DNA from: LW23 sp041287705
GTDB lineage: Bacteria > Verrucomicrobiota > Verrucomicrobiia > Methylacidiphilales > UBA1321
DNA: 12,942 nucleotides
Direction: 5' to 3'
Assembly: GCA_041287705.1 (NCBI GenBank)
Contig: JBGGNE010000324.1
Coordinates: 1 to 12,942, forward strand
Part shown: positions 1-4,996 of the stretch, piece by piece
Layout of the letters: every line of letters begins with the position of its first letter
Numbering within the stretch: the stretch's first letter is position 1
The notes under the pieces: model-generated
What the model was told of the DNA's origin: nothing
Databases searched by the model: none
What the model saw: only the letters and a program-made list of their open reading frames with translations
Made by a program: the position numbers and the translations under genes

Positions 1-29
1 CTTGTTTGTTACAAAGCACTATTTCGCAC

Positions 30-61
30 TTTACAATCTGTCTGTTGATACGCATTATATA
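30..61 (+). promoter_or_regulatory. Candidate promoter of the first secreted-protein gene
   Basis: TTTACA at 30-35 is followed after 18 bases by ATTATA (54-59); an overlapping TATATA lies at 56-61. Transcription would start around 66-68, at or next to the ATG at 68. The message would therefore be leaderless or nearly so, which fits the lack of a Shine-Dalgarno motif. This is a prediction from sequence only. Confidence 0.4.
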
Positions 62-67
62 TGCACT

Positions 68-592
68 ATGAATGTGCGCGCGCTCCTGCTCACCCTTACC
101 GTGCTCCTCGTCGCTGCCTCCGCCGGCTATGCCGAGCCGGAGCGCTTTGGCATCTACACTCGCCCCGTCGTGCGTTTCTACGCCGCCGATCGCGATTATT
201 ATGGCGTTGAACAATTCCGCGACGCCGAAGTCGTTCACATCTGGTTCGATGGCGGCTGTCTTCGCAAGGCTATCCGCGCCGGCATGCCTGTTGTGCAGGA
301 ATGCTGCTCCAGCTATACCTGTAACCATAACTGCTCCGTTGTGCGCTCGTTCGATTTCGTTTCTCTGCTCGGCGCTCCCAGCCTCACGCGCAATCTGGAT
401 ATCAACGGCGACTATTACATGAAGGATTGCATGACGAATCCCTCCGGCATCGCCGTCATTGAGCGTACCACGGTGCGTGGCCGCAAAGTCTACTTCATCG
501 GCCGCTTCGGCCCCGGCATCTACCGCGCCACCTGCCTGGAAGCCACCCCCTACCGCGTCGCCAAGACTTTCAGCGATCTCATCTACCGCTAA
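68..592 (+). CDS. Secreted Cys-containing protein of unknown function
   Basis: This reads as a 174-aa protein from the ATG at 68. The frame is open upstream to the window edge, but only this start places the hydrophobic stretch as a classical signal peptide: MNVR, then a Leu/Val/Ala core, with likely cleavage after residue 22 (SAGYA|EP). The mature part is about 152 residues and rich in Tyr, Arg and Phe. It has seven cysteines (64, 79, 80, 85, 89, 121, 156), four of them clustered in ECCSSYTCNHNC, so disulfides or metal binding in the periplasm or outside the cell are plausible. I do not recognise the family. No Shine-Dalgarno precedes the start, but a promoter-like pair sits just upstream. 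The codon and base composition match the GC-rich housekeeping genes, unlike the SUKH gene that follows. Confidence 0.75.
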   Translation: MNVRALLLTLTVLLVAASAGYAEPERFGIYTRPVVRFYAADRDYYGVEQFRDAEVVHIWFDGGCLRKAIRAGMPVVQECCSSYTCNHNCSVVRSFDFVSLLGAPSLTRNLDINGDYYMKDCMTNPSGIAVIERTTVRGRKVYFIGRFGPGIYRATCLEATPYRVAKTFSDLIYR

Positions 593-623
593 TTGTCCGA
601 GCTGATTACCTGAATAATTCAAA

Positions 624-659
624 CCCAGGGTGACGATCCGTCGCATCCTGGGCTCTTTA
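624..659 (+). terminator. Possible intrinsic terminator of the first gene
   Basis: CCCAGG (624-629) pairs with CCTGGG (647-652), with an inner TGACG/CGTCG stem, followed by the weak pyrimidine run CTCTTTA. It lies 31 bases past the stop at 592. The T-run is poor, so the call is tentative. Confidence 0.45.
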
Positions 660-708
660 TGTCGGGGATTTGATTTGCCTCATCTTGTGGCAGACAGGAA
701 ACGGGAAT

Positions 709-740
709 TTTAACCACCAGGACTCAAAGACACCAAGTTT
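709..740. repeat. Relic of a widespread 'accaccaggac..caaagacaccaag' intergenic motif
   Basis: The segment TTTAACCACCAGGACTCAAA followed by GACACCAAG has the quasi-periodic ACCA/GACAC/CAAAG pattern that recurs in intergenic DNA of many environmental bacteria. From memory, it often lies just before GxxExxY-family genes. Here no such gene follows, so it may be a scar. Only one copy is in the window and I cannot show repetition from this sequence. The rest of the 593-849 gap has nothing else I can assign. Confidence 0.35.
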
Positions 741-849
741 CGGAGGGGAAAGTACATGAGCATGCCTTTACTTACTGTAATCCTCTCTGGTTGGATGAAA
801 GTTGGCTGATTTTCTCTGATGTGGTTCGGTAAAAAGTCATCGTAAATTA

Positions 850-1332
850 ATGAAAACCATTGAAATGCTAAGAGCCAATCCCGCCGCGTCTGAAGATGCT
901 TTGCGGATTCTGGAGCATACATTCGGTGCTGAACTTCCGGCTGACTATCGGGCGTGGCTTCAGGAATGTAATGGTGGCTGGCCAGACAATTTAAACAATT
1001 GGATAGATGATTCTGCTATTCCTGGCGTGCCCAATTGTATTGGGGTTCAAGATTTTTTGTCTACTGACAGAATAATTTCGACACATCGCGAGTATGGAGG
1101 TCGCATTCCTCGATATTTGCTGCCAATAGGGGACGATGGAGATGGAAATTATGTATGCCTGGGTATCCTCGGAGAGAGCAGGGGAGGCATCTACTACTGG
1201 GATCACGAAAATGAACCCGCAGCATTCGAGCTTCTTGAGGAGAAACTCTCGTCAGAACATACCAACATTCATTTTATCGCGAAAAGTTTCTCCGACTTCG
1301 CAGAAAAGCTGGGGCCATCTCCTTATAGATAA
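850..1332 (+). CDS. SMI1/KNR4 (SUKH-1) family protein
   Basis: This 160-aa cytoplasmic protein shows the SUKH pattern. An N-terminal helix pair runs into LPADYRAWLQECNGGWP (residues 29-45), where 'LP.dY..wL...NGG' is the family signature. A central strand region follows, LLPIGDDGDGNYVCLGI (90-106), then a YYWDHENE segment (116-122) and a C-terminal helix ending SFSDFAEKL (146-154). Many bacterial SUKH proteins are immunity proteins of polymorphic toxin systems, but others are not, and no toxin gene is next to this one. The gene is visibly more AT-rich than its neighbours and lies 3 bp before an insertion-sequence remnant, both consistent with horizontal acquisition. No Shine-Dalgarno motif precedes the ATG at 850. 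The family call is firm; the immunity role is only an inference. Confidence 0.85.
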   Translation: MKTIEMLRANPAASEDALRILEHTFGAELPADYRAWLQECNGGWPDNLNNWIDDSAIPGVPNCIGVQDFLSTDRIISTHREYGGRIPRYLLPIGDDGDGNYVCLGILGESRGGIYYWDHENEPAAFELLEEKLSSEHTNIHFIAKSFSDFAEKLGPSPYR

Positions 1333-1335
1333 CAG

Positions 1336-1518
1336 ATATTCGGTTAATTGTGGAGGATGACAGTTTGCTCGAATTGAGTGGGGGTTTGGTAACGTAGGGA
1401 GGAGTGTTTACGTTGGGTTGTTGTAGTACATTTCGATGTACTCAAAGATTTCAAACTTGGCGTCTGTTTCGCAGAGGAAGGATCCGTCGCGGAGCATCCT
1501 CCACAATTAACCGAATAT
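1336..1518 (-). mobile_element. 183-bp IS-derived element with 24-bp perfect inverted repeats
   Basis: The 24 bases at 1336-1359 are the exact reverse complement of 1495-1518 (core GGTTAATTGTGGAGGATG). They enclose 135 bp that, read on minus, encode the very end of an IS3-type transposase; its stop codon lies inside the right-hand repeat, as at the right end of a real insertion sequence. This looks like an internally deleted, MITE-like derivative of an IS3-family element. No 3-4-bp direct repeat is visible outside the 24-mers. Counting the terminal repeats from TTCGG instead leaves a TA on each side. It begins 3 bp after the SUKH stop and could also act as a hairpin 3' end for that gene. Confidence 0.75.
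1344..1497 (-). pseudogene. C-terminal fragment of an IS3-family transposase, frameshifted
   Basis: One minus-strand frame reads MLRDGSFLCETDAKFEIFEY then IEMYYN before hitting a stop. The adjacent frame continues with TQRKHSSLRYQTPTQFEQ and ends at TAA (1344-1346). Joined, they match the end of IS3-type orfB integrases (pattern '..a.feyIe.fYN..R.HSsLgY.tP..fE'). One base removed near the YYN codons restores the reading. The catalytic DDE core is absent, so this is a dead remnant. An ATG falls inside the left inverted repeat, so a 29-residue peptide could in principle be made, but I do not think it is a gene. Confidence 0.75.
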
Positions 1519-1630
1519 TGGGCCAAAAAAGAGTTGCAGCTCAGGCGGCCACGAAACGAAACAGAAAACCATGACCACCCAGCAACCCCTTACCCTCCTT
1601 CCTCTCTACCGCCAAGCAGAAGAACTCCCC

Positions 1631-1675
1631 AGCGACGACAAAGTCGTCAGCTACAGAGTCCAGCGTCACGCTGGT
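1631..1675 (-). repeat. Two-hairpin intergenic repeat, copy C
   Basis: Read on minus, this begins at the last base of the prfA stop. CCAGCG-TGA-CGCTGG forms hairpin 1 (plus 1660-1674) and GACGAC-TTT-GTCGTC forms hairpin 2, ending in GTCGCTGGGG. It shares the core CAGCGTGACGCTG, the GCTGAC block and the GTCGCT block with copies at 3274 and 4911. Because it abuts the stop it may act in 3'-end formation or stability of prfA mRNA. In the surrounding gap, 1519-1630 holds nothing else I can support. Confidence 0.7.
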
Positions 1676-2760
1676 CAGGCTTTGGCCAGATTGTCCATCT
1701 CGGCAAGCTGCTTTTCCAGGGCGGAGGCCATGAGCACATCGGTCAGCTCCATGATATCGCCTTCCATCACTTCGCTCAGGTTATAGAGGGTGAGATTGAC
1801 GCGATGATCCGTTACGCGATTCTGCGGGAAGTTGTAAGTACGGATCTTCTCATTGCGACCACCGCTGCCGATCTGATCGCGGCGATTGGCGGCGTATTTG
1901 GCGTTTTCGTCCTCCTGCTTCTTCTCCAGCAGGCGGCTTCGTAGAATACTCAGGGCGCGCTCTTTGTTCTTTAGCTGGGAGCGGCCGTCCTGGCATCGCA
2001 CGATGAGGCCGGTGGGGATGTGCAGGATCTGCACGGCACTATCTGTCGTATTAACACCCTGGCCACCGGGACCGCCCGCGCGACACACTTCAATGCGCAG
2101 CTCATCGGGACGTATGACCAGGTCGACATCCTTTGCTTCCGGCAGCACGGCCACCGTGGCGGCGCTGGTGTGGATGCGGCCCTGCGCTTCAGTAGCGGGC
2201 ACGCGCTGAACGCGATGCACGCCGCTCTCGTAGCGCAGCTTCTTGTAGACATCCTGTCCGGAGATGAGGAGGATCACTTCCTTCAGGCCGCCAAGTTCAC
2301 CGGGGCTGGCGTCCATGGTTTCGACCTTCCAGCCTTCGCGCTCCGCGTAGCGGGTGTACATGCGGCAAAGATCCGCGGCAAAGAGACCGGCTTCGCTGCC
2401 GCCGGTACCGCCGCGAATTTCCAGCATGGTATTGCGGCTGTCGTTCTCGTCCGGGGGGACGATCGTGAAACGCGCTTCCTGCAGAGCTTTCTCCACCAGC
2501 GGGTTAAGACGGGCCAGTTCTTCCTCGGCCATTATCACCATGTCGGGATCTTTGGACGCCATCAGCTCTTCAGCTTCAGACTTCTCCTCAGTCAGCTTTT
2601 CCCAGTTGGCGAACTTGGCGAGAGCTTCCTTGGTACGGGCATGCTCGCGTGTTATCTCCTGGGCACGCTTCTGGTCATTGAAGAGATCGGGATTCTCCAG
2701 CTCTTTCTCCAGTTCGGCAAACCGTCGGCGAAAACGCTCAATGTGGGGTTTAAGGTCCAT
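1675..2760 (-). CDS. prfA: Peptide chain release factor 1
   Basis: This 361-aa protein has the normal length for bacterial RF1. It recognises UAA and UAG stop codons in the ribosomal A site and triggers hydrolysis of peptidyl-tRNA. The codon-recognition tripeptide is PAT (188-190, in RVPATEAQGRIHTSAATV), the RF1 'PxT' type rather than the RF2 'SPF' type. The catalytic GGQ is at 232-234 (RAGGPGGQGVNTTDSAV). The N-terminal helical domain is Lys/Glu-rich (about 1-100). The residue after GGQ is Gly, where E. coli-type factors have His. The usual partner prmC, which methylates the GGQ glutamine, does not follow; the next things downstream are repeat C and the IS remnant. It lies 179 bp downstream of rpmE on the same strand, with a terminator between them. 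No Shine-Dalgarno precedes the ATG. Confidence 0.97.
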   Translation of the reverse strand: MDLKPHIERFRRRFAELEKELENPDLFNDQKRAQEITREHARTKEALAKFANWEKLTEEKSEAEELMASKDPDMVIMAEEELARLNPLVEKALQEARFTIVPPDENDSRNTMLEIRGGTGGSEAGLFAADLCRMYTRYAEREGWKVETMDASPGELGGLKEVILLISGQDVYKKLRYESGVHRVQRVPATEAQGRIHTSAATVAVLPEAKDVDLVIRPDELRIEVCRAGGPGGQGVNTTDSAVQILHIPTGLIVRCQDGRSQLKNKERALSILRSRLLEKKQEDENAKYAANRRDQIGSGGRNEKIRTYNFPQNRVTDHRVNLTLYNLSEVMEGDIMELTDVLMASALEKQLAEMDNLAKA

Positions 2761-2849
2761 GGTCGTTGAAAGGTAAAAGAGTGGGAAACGGAGAGAGGAG
2801 TGGGAAAAAAGGAAGTAAAGATCTGGGAACGAGAGCGTGCCGGCAGGCG

Positions 2850-2867
2850 GCGGCGACGAATCGCCGC
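2850..2867. other. Perfect GC-rich hairpin in the rpmE-prfA gap
   Basis: GCGGCGA, loop CGAA, TCGCCGC is a 7-bp perfect stem. It lies between the rpmE terminator and prfA on the minus strand. It has no T-run, so it is probably not a terminator. It may be part of the 5' leader of prfA or a second barrier to read-through. Confidence 0.4.
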
Positions 2868-2875
2868 GCGTAACA

Positions 2876-2916
2876 ACAAAAAGGGCGACCCGACCGCCAT
2901 AGCGGCACGGATCACC
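2876..2916 (-). terminator. Intrinsic terminator after rpmE
   Basis: On minus, GGTGATCCG pairs with CGGGTCGCC (with G-T pairs), extended inside by CCGC/GCGG around a TATG loop, then CTTTTTGTTGTT. Hairpin at plus 2884-2916, T-run at 2876-2882. It is 23 bases past the rpmE stop and 115 bases before the prfA start. It should end most rpmE transcripts, so prfA probably relies on read-through or its own promoter. Confidence 0.7.
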
Positions 2917-2939
2917 CTAAAGATGTCAGGCTCTGAGAT

Positions 2940-3167
2940 CTACTTGCCTTTTTTGGCGCTCGTAGGGCGCATCGTGCCGAAGCGGCGCGAGAACTTCTCG
3001 ATACGGCCCGCGGTATCAACGAACTTCTGCTGGCCCGTGAAGAACGGATGGCAGGCGGCGCAAATGCCGATGCGGAGAGCTTCCTTGGTGGAGCCGGTGT
3101 TGTAGACATGCCCGCACGCACAGGTAATCGTCGTGGCGTTGTATTCGGGGTGGGTGTTGGCTTTCAT
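2940..3167 (-). CDS. rpmE: 50S ribosomal protein L31 (zinc-binding type)
   Basis: This 75-aa protein starts MKANTHPEYN, the typical L31 beginning 'MK..iHP.Y', which fixes the start although the frame is open further upstream. It is the zinc-binding 'C+' form: cysteines 16, 18, 36 and 39 (CACG ... CAACHPFFTG) match the metal site of E. coli L31, followed by the conserved HPFFTGQQ.FVDTAGRIEKFSRRF. L31 sits on the large subunit at the bridge to the 30S head. C+ paralogues are commonly replaced by zinc-free copies under zinc limitation in bacteria that carry both. The gene has a promoter-like pair about 45 bp upstream and a strong terminator. The leader has no Shine-Dalgarno (ACCGACCGATCGACC before ATG). 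Confidence 0.97.
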   Translation of the reverse strand: MKANTHPEYNATTITCACGHVYNTGSTKEALRIGICAACHPFFTGQQKFVDTAGRIEKFSRRFGTMRPTSAKKGK

Positions 3168-3207
3168 GGTCGATCGGTCGGTGTCAGTGTTGGAAAAAGG
3201 AACGGGT

Positions 3208-3237
3208 ACTATACGCACGGCGCAAGCCCGAACGCAA
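3208..3237 (-). promoter_or_regulatory. Sigma70-like promoter of rpmE
   Basis: On minus, TTGCGT (plus 3232-3237) is followed after 18 bases by TATAGT (plus 3208-3213). Transcription would begin near 3201, giving a leader of about 34 bases before rpmE. The position and -10 are good; the -35 matches TTGACA at four of six bases. Confidence 0.5.
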
Positions 3238-3273
3238 GGAAAGAAAACGAGATTATTGCAAGAAACTTTCAAA

Positions 3274-3324
3274 ATCAGCGTGACGCTGAACCTTTTGGCT
3301 GACTGCCCTGCTGAAGCCGTCGCT
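3274..3324 (+). repeat. Two-hairpin intergenic repeat, copy A
   Basis: TCAGCG-TGA-CGCTGA forms hairpin 1 (3275-3289). ACCTTTTGGCTGAC follows, then an imperfect hairpin 2 (GACTGC ... GCCGTC) and GTCGCTGGGGG. It lies in the 302-bp gap between rpmE (minus) and the DUF1269 gene (plus), upstream of the rpmE promoter. Apart from that promoter and this repeat, I see no gene in 3168-3469. The next 140 bases lead into an AT-rich stretch just before the ATG at 3470. Confidence 0.7.
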
Positions 3325-3469
3325 GGGGGAGAGGAACGGGATCGAACTGAAAGGATGGATTGCAATCTCCAGCGAAATAATGTCGTTTCCTCTGGAAACC
3401 TACGCTACCTGTACCTAGATTCAAGATTCCTCCGCAAACTTTTTTGCCCCACACGTAACTATATACGAG

Positions 3470-4015
3470 ATGAGCCATCTGATCGTCCTGGGATTTGATA
3501 ATGTGGCGGATGCCTTCCGCATTCGCTCCGTGCTGGCTGCCATGCAGCAGGGCGAGCATGTTCTGGAGCTGGAGGATGCTGTTGTCGTCTCCCGCACTAG
3601 CAAGGGCAAGGTTCGCCTGCATCAGCCTGTCAACCTGACCGTGGTAGGCGCCCTGGGCGGTGCTATCTGCGGCGGATTTATCGGGCTCATCATGTTTAAC
3701 CCACTCATGGGTGCCGTCATTGGCGCGGCGTCGGGAGCAGTCTCCGGGCTGTTCTCGGACATCGGCGTGACGGATCAGCTGATGAAGGACGTGGGCGAGA
3801 CGCTGCAGCCTGGTACCGCTGCTCTTTTCGTGCGGATAAAGATGTCGACCAGCCACAAGGTGCATCTGGGCCTGCGCCAGTATGCCGGTATTGGCCGTGT
3901 GCTGCAAACTTCCATGCCGAAGGAGCTGGAGCACGAACTGCGCCACGCCGTGGAAGGCACTGCACCCATCGCCGAAGTGCCTGAAGGCGGCGAGCGGGCA
4001 CCTACCAGCGTGTAG
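3470..4015 (+). CDS. DUF1269 family membrane protein
   Basis: This 181-aa protein begins MSHLIVLGFDNVADAFRIRS, the conserved start of DUF1269 proteins, so the ATG at 3470 is well supported. The LELEDAVVV segment (32-40) and KVRLHQ..NLT (47-57) are family blocks. A Gly/Ala-rich hydrophobic region follows (about 57-95, ALGGAICGGFIGLIMFNPLMGAVIGAASGAV), probably a pair of membrane-embedded helices. Then come SDIGVTDQLMKDVGETLQPGTAALFV (96-121) and a C-terminal domain ending in an acidic tail. The family has no settled function; a small membrane or membrane-associated role is all that can be said. TATATA at 3460-3465 lies only 4 bases before the ATG and there is no Shine-Dalgarno, so the transcript may be leaderless. 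It stands alone between divergent rpmE and convergent clpP. Confidence 0.88.
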   Translation: MSHLIVLGFDNVADAFRIRSVLAAMQQGEHVLELEDAVVVSRTSKGKVRLHQPVNLTVVGALGGAICGGFIGLIMFNPLMGAVIGAASGAVSGLFSDIGVTDQLMKDVGETLQPGTAALFVRIKMSTSHKVHLGLRQYAGIGRVLQTSMPKELEHELRHAVEGTAPIAEVPEGGERAPTSV

Positions 4016-4080
4016 CGCAAGGGCTGGCGGGTAGATTTGGCTGAAGCCGGTTCCCGGACGTCATATCCTGCAGGCCAGAC

Positions 4081-4116
4081 AAAATCCCCATCCGCGCGGG
4101 TGGCACAGATGGGGAT
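4081..4116 (-). terminator. Intrinsic terminator after clpP
   Basis: ATCCCCATC (4084-4092) and GATGGGGAT (4108-4116) form a perfect 9-bp stem with a 15-base loop. On minus, the stem is followed by TTTTGT. It lies 41 bases past the clpP stop. It may also stop transcripts of the DUF1269 gene coming the other way, but there is no T-run on that side. Confidence 0.7.
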
Positions 4117-4157
4117 GAATGAATGAAAACTGAAGCAAACCGTGGCGAAAAGGACGC

Positions 4158-4796
4158 TTAGATGTTGTCCAGTTCTACGGAGCTCATTACGATGTGGTTG
4201 ACGAGACCGTATTCACGGGCTTCGACAGCGCTCATCCAGAAGTTGCGGTCCGTATCCTTCTCGATGCGGCTGAGGGGCTGGCCGGTTTCGCGGGCGAAGA
4301 GTTCGTTCAGGCGCTGGCGCATCTTCAGGATCTCCTGGGCTTCGATGCTGATATCCGTGGCCTGACCGCCGACGCCGCCGCTGGGCTGGTGAAGCATGAA
4401 GCGGGTGTTCTGCAGGCAGTAACGCAGCTCGCGAGGCGTGGCAACAAAGATCAGGGCACCGGCGCTGGCTACCCAGCCCGTGCCGATCACCTTAACGCGC
4501 GGCTTCACGAAACGGATCATGTCGTGGATCGTGTCGCCCGATTCCACATGGCCGCCCGGGCTGTTGATATACAGCTTGATGTCGTCGTCGGATTCCTGCG
4601 CCAGCAGCAGAAGCTTGGCGGAGATGTCCTGCGCCACTTTCTGGTTGATTTCGCCAAATAGGAGGATAGTGCGTCCTTTGATCAGCAGCTTTTCGCCGAG
4701 AGGTCCGGCGCCTTTTTCCTGCTTCTCCTTCTTTTCCTCCTGCTCTTCCTTTTCGTCCTCGTCTTCGTCTTCGTTTTTGTAGCGGAAGCTGGTCAT
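4158..4796 (-). CDS. clpP: ATP-dependent Clp protease proteolytic subunit, variant active site
   Basis: From the ATG at 4796 this encodes 212 aa; an in-frame GTG at 4808 would add four residues but lies inside the likely -10 box. ClpP forms two heptameric rings that degrade proteins fed by a Clp ATPase. The oxyanion segment NSPGG (78-82), nucleophile Ser111 (GWVASAGA) and His136 (MLHQPSGG) are spaced as in E. coli (Ser to His 25 residues). Ungapped alignment from His136 places the catalytic Asp at residue 185, which is Asn (KDTDRNFWMSA). The nearest Asp residues are 181 and 183. Residues 9-28 are almost only Glu, Asp, Lys and Gln, replacing the usual short N-terminal loop or propeptide. It has its own promoter and terminator and no clpX or tig neighbour. 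The family is certain; full catalytic activity is open. Confidence 0.93.
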   Translation of the reverse strand: MTSFRYKNEDEDEDEKEEQEEKKEKQEKGAGPLGEKLLIKGRTILLFGEINQKVAQDISAKLLLLAQESDDDIKLYINSPGGHVESGDTIHDMIRFVKPRVKVIGTGWVASAGALIFVATPRELRYCLQNTRFMLHQPSGGVGGQATDISIEAQEILKMRQRLNELFARETGQPLSRIEKDTDRNFWMSAVEAREYGLVNHIVMSSVELDNI

Positions 4797-4806
4797 AGAG
4801 AAGGTC

Positions 4807-4834
4807 ACAATAAACTCAACGGCCCGTTAAGCAA
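4807..4834 (-). promoter_or_regulatory. Candidate promoter of clpP
   Basis: On minus, TTGCTT (plus 4829-4834), a 16-base spacer, then TATTGT (plus 4807-4812). Transcription would start near 4800, four bases before the ATG at 4796. This favours that ATG over the GTG at 4808 and suggests a nearly leaderless message. The spacer carries the palindrome AACGG-G-CCGTT. Confidence 0.4.
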
Positions 4835-4892
4835 GCCCTGAGGTGGGGGTTTCTGGAGGTAAATGCAAGAATATAGCAGCACGTGCATCACA

Positions 4893-4919
4893 AGCAGCGT
4901 TAGCAGCGTGAGCAGCGTG
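4893..4919 (+). repeat. Three tandem 9-bp units, AGCAGCGT(T/G)
   Basis: AGCAGCGTT, AGCAGCGTG and AGCAGCGTG follow each other without gaps. The last unit is also the start of repeat copy B, so the tandem probably arose by slippage at the first arm of its hairpin. It lies between clpP and the hydroxylase gene. Confidence 0.75.
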
Positions 4920-4960
4920 ACGCTGCACCCTTTGGCTGACGGCCCTTCGGGGCCGTCGCT
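4911..4960 (+). repeat. Two-hairpin intergenic repeat, copy B
   Basis: GCAGCG-TGA-CGCTGC (4912-4926) forms hairpin 1. ACCCTTTGGCTGAC follows, then GACGGCCC-TTCG-GGGCCGTC (4938-4957), an 8-bp perfect stem with a C(UUCG)G tetraloop, which is exceptionally stable as RNA. It shares the core and both flanking blocks with copies A and C. It lies downstream of the hydroxylase gene and upstream of the clpP promoter, in the opposite orientation to both. Confidence 0.75.
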
Positions 4961-4996
4961 CCGAAGGGGATCCCGGGCTACTGGATGTTGAAGGGA

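Noticed and set aside
1571..1786. Open frame MTTQQPLTLL... on plus
   Set aside because: It runs through repeat C and then through the opposite strand of prfA; no domain, no independent support.
2020..2769. 249-codon open frame on plus, opposite prfA
   Set aside because: Shadow of the well-supported RF1 gene; the translation resembles no protein and has no start context.
3276..3350. Repeat copies as a conserved peptide (SVTL..LAD... in all three)
   Set aside because: The spacing inside the copies differs by lengths that are not multiples of three, and the base-paired positions covary, so structure rather than coding explains the similarity.
3444..3465. TTGCCC and TATATA as a standard promoter for the DUF1269 gene
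   Set aside because: The spacing is only 10 bases; a lone -10-like box may be real, but the pair is not a sigma70 promoter.
3275..3946. 223-codon open frame on minus, opposite the DUF1269 gene
   Set aside because: The plus frame matches a known family from its first residue; the minus frame begins inside it and runs into repeat A.
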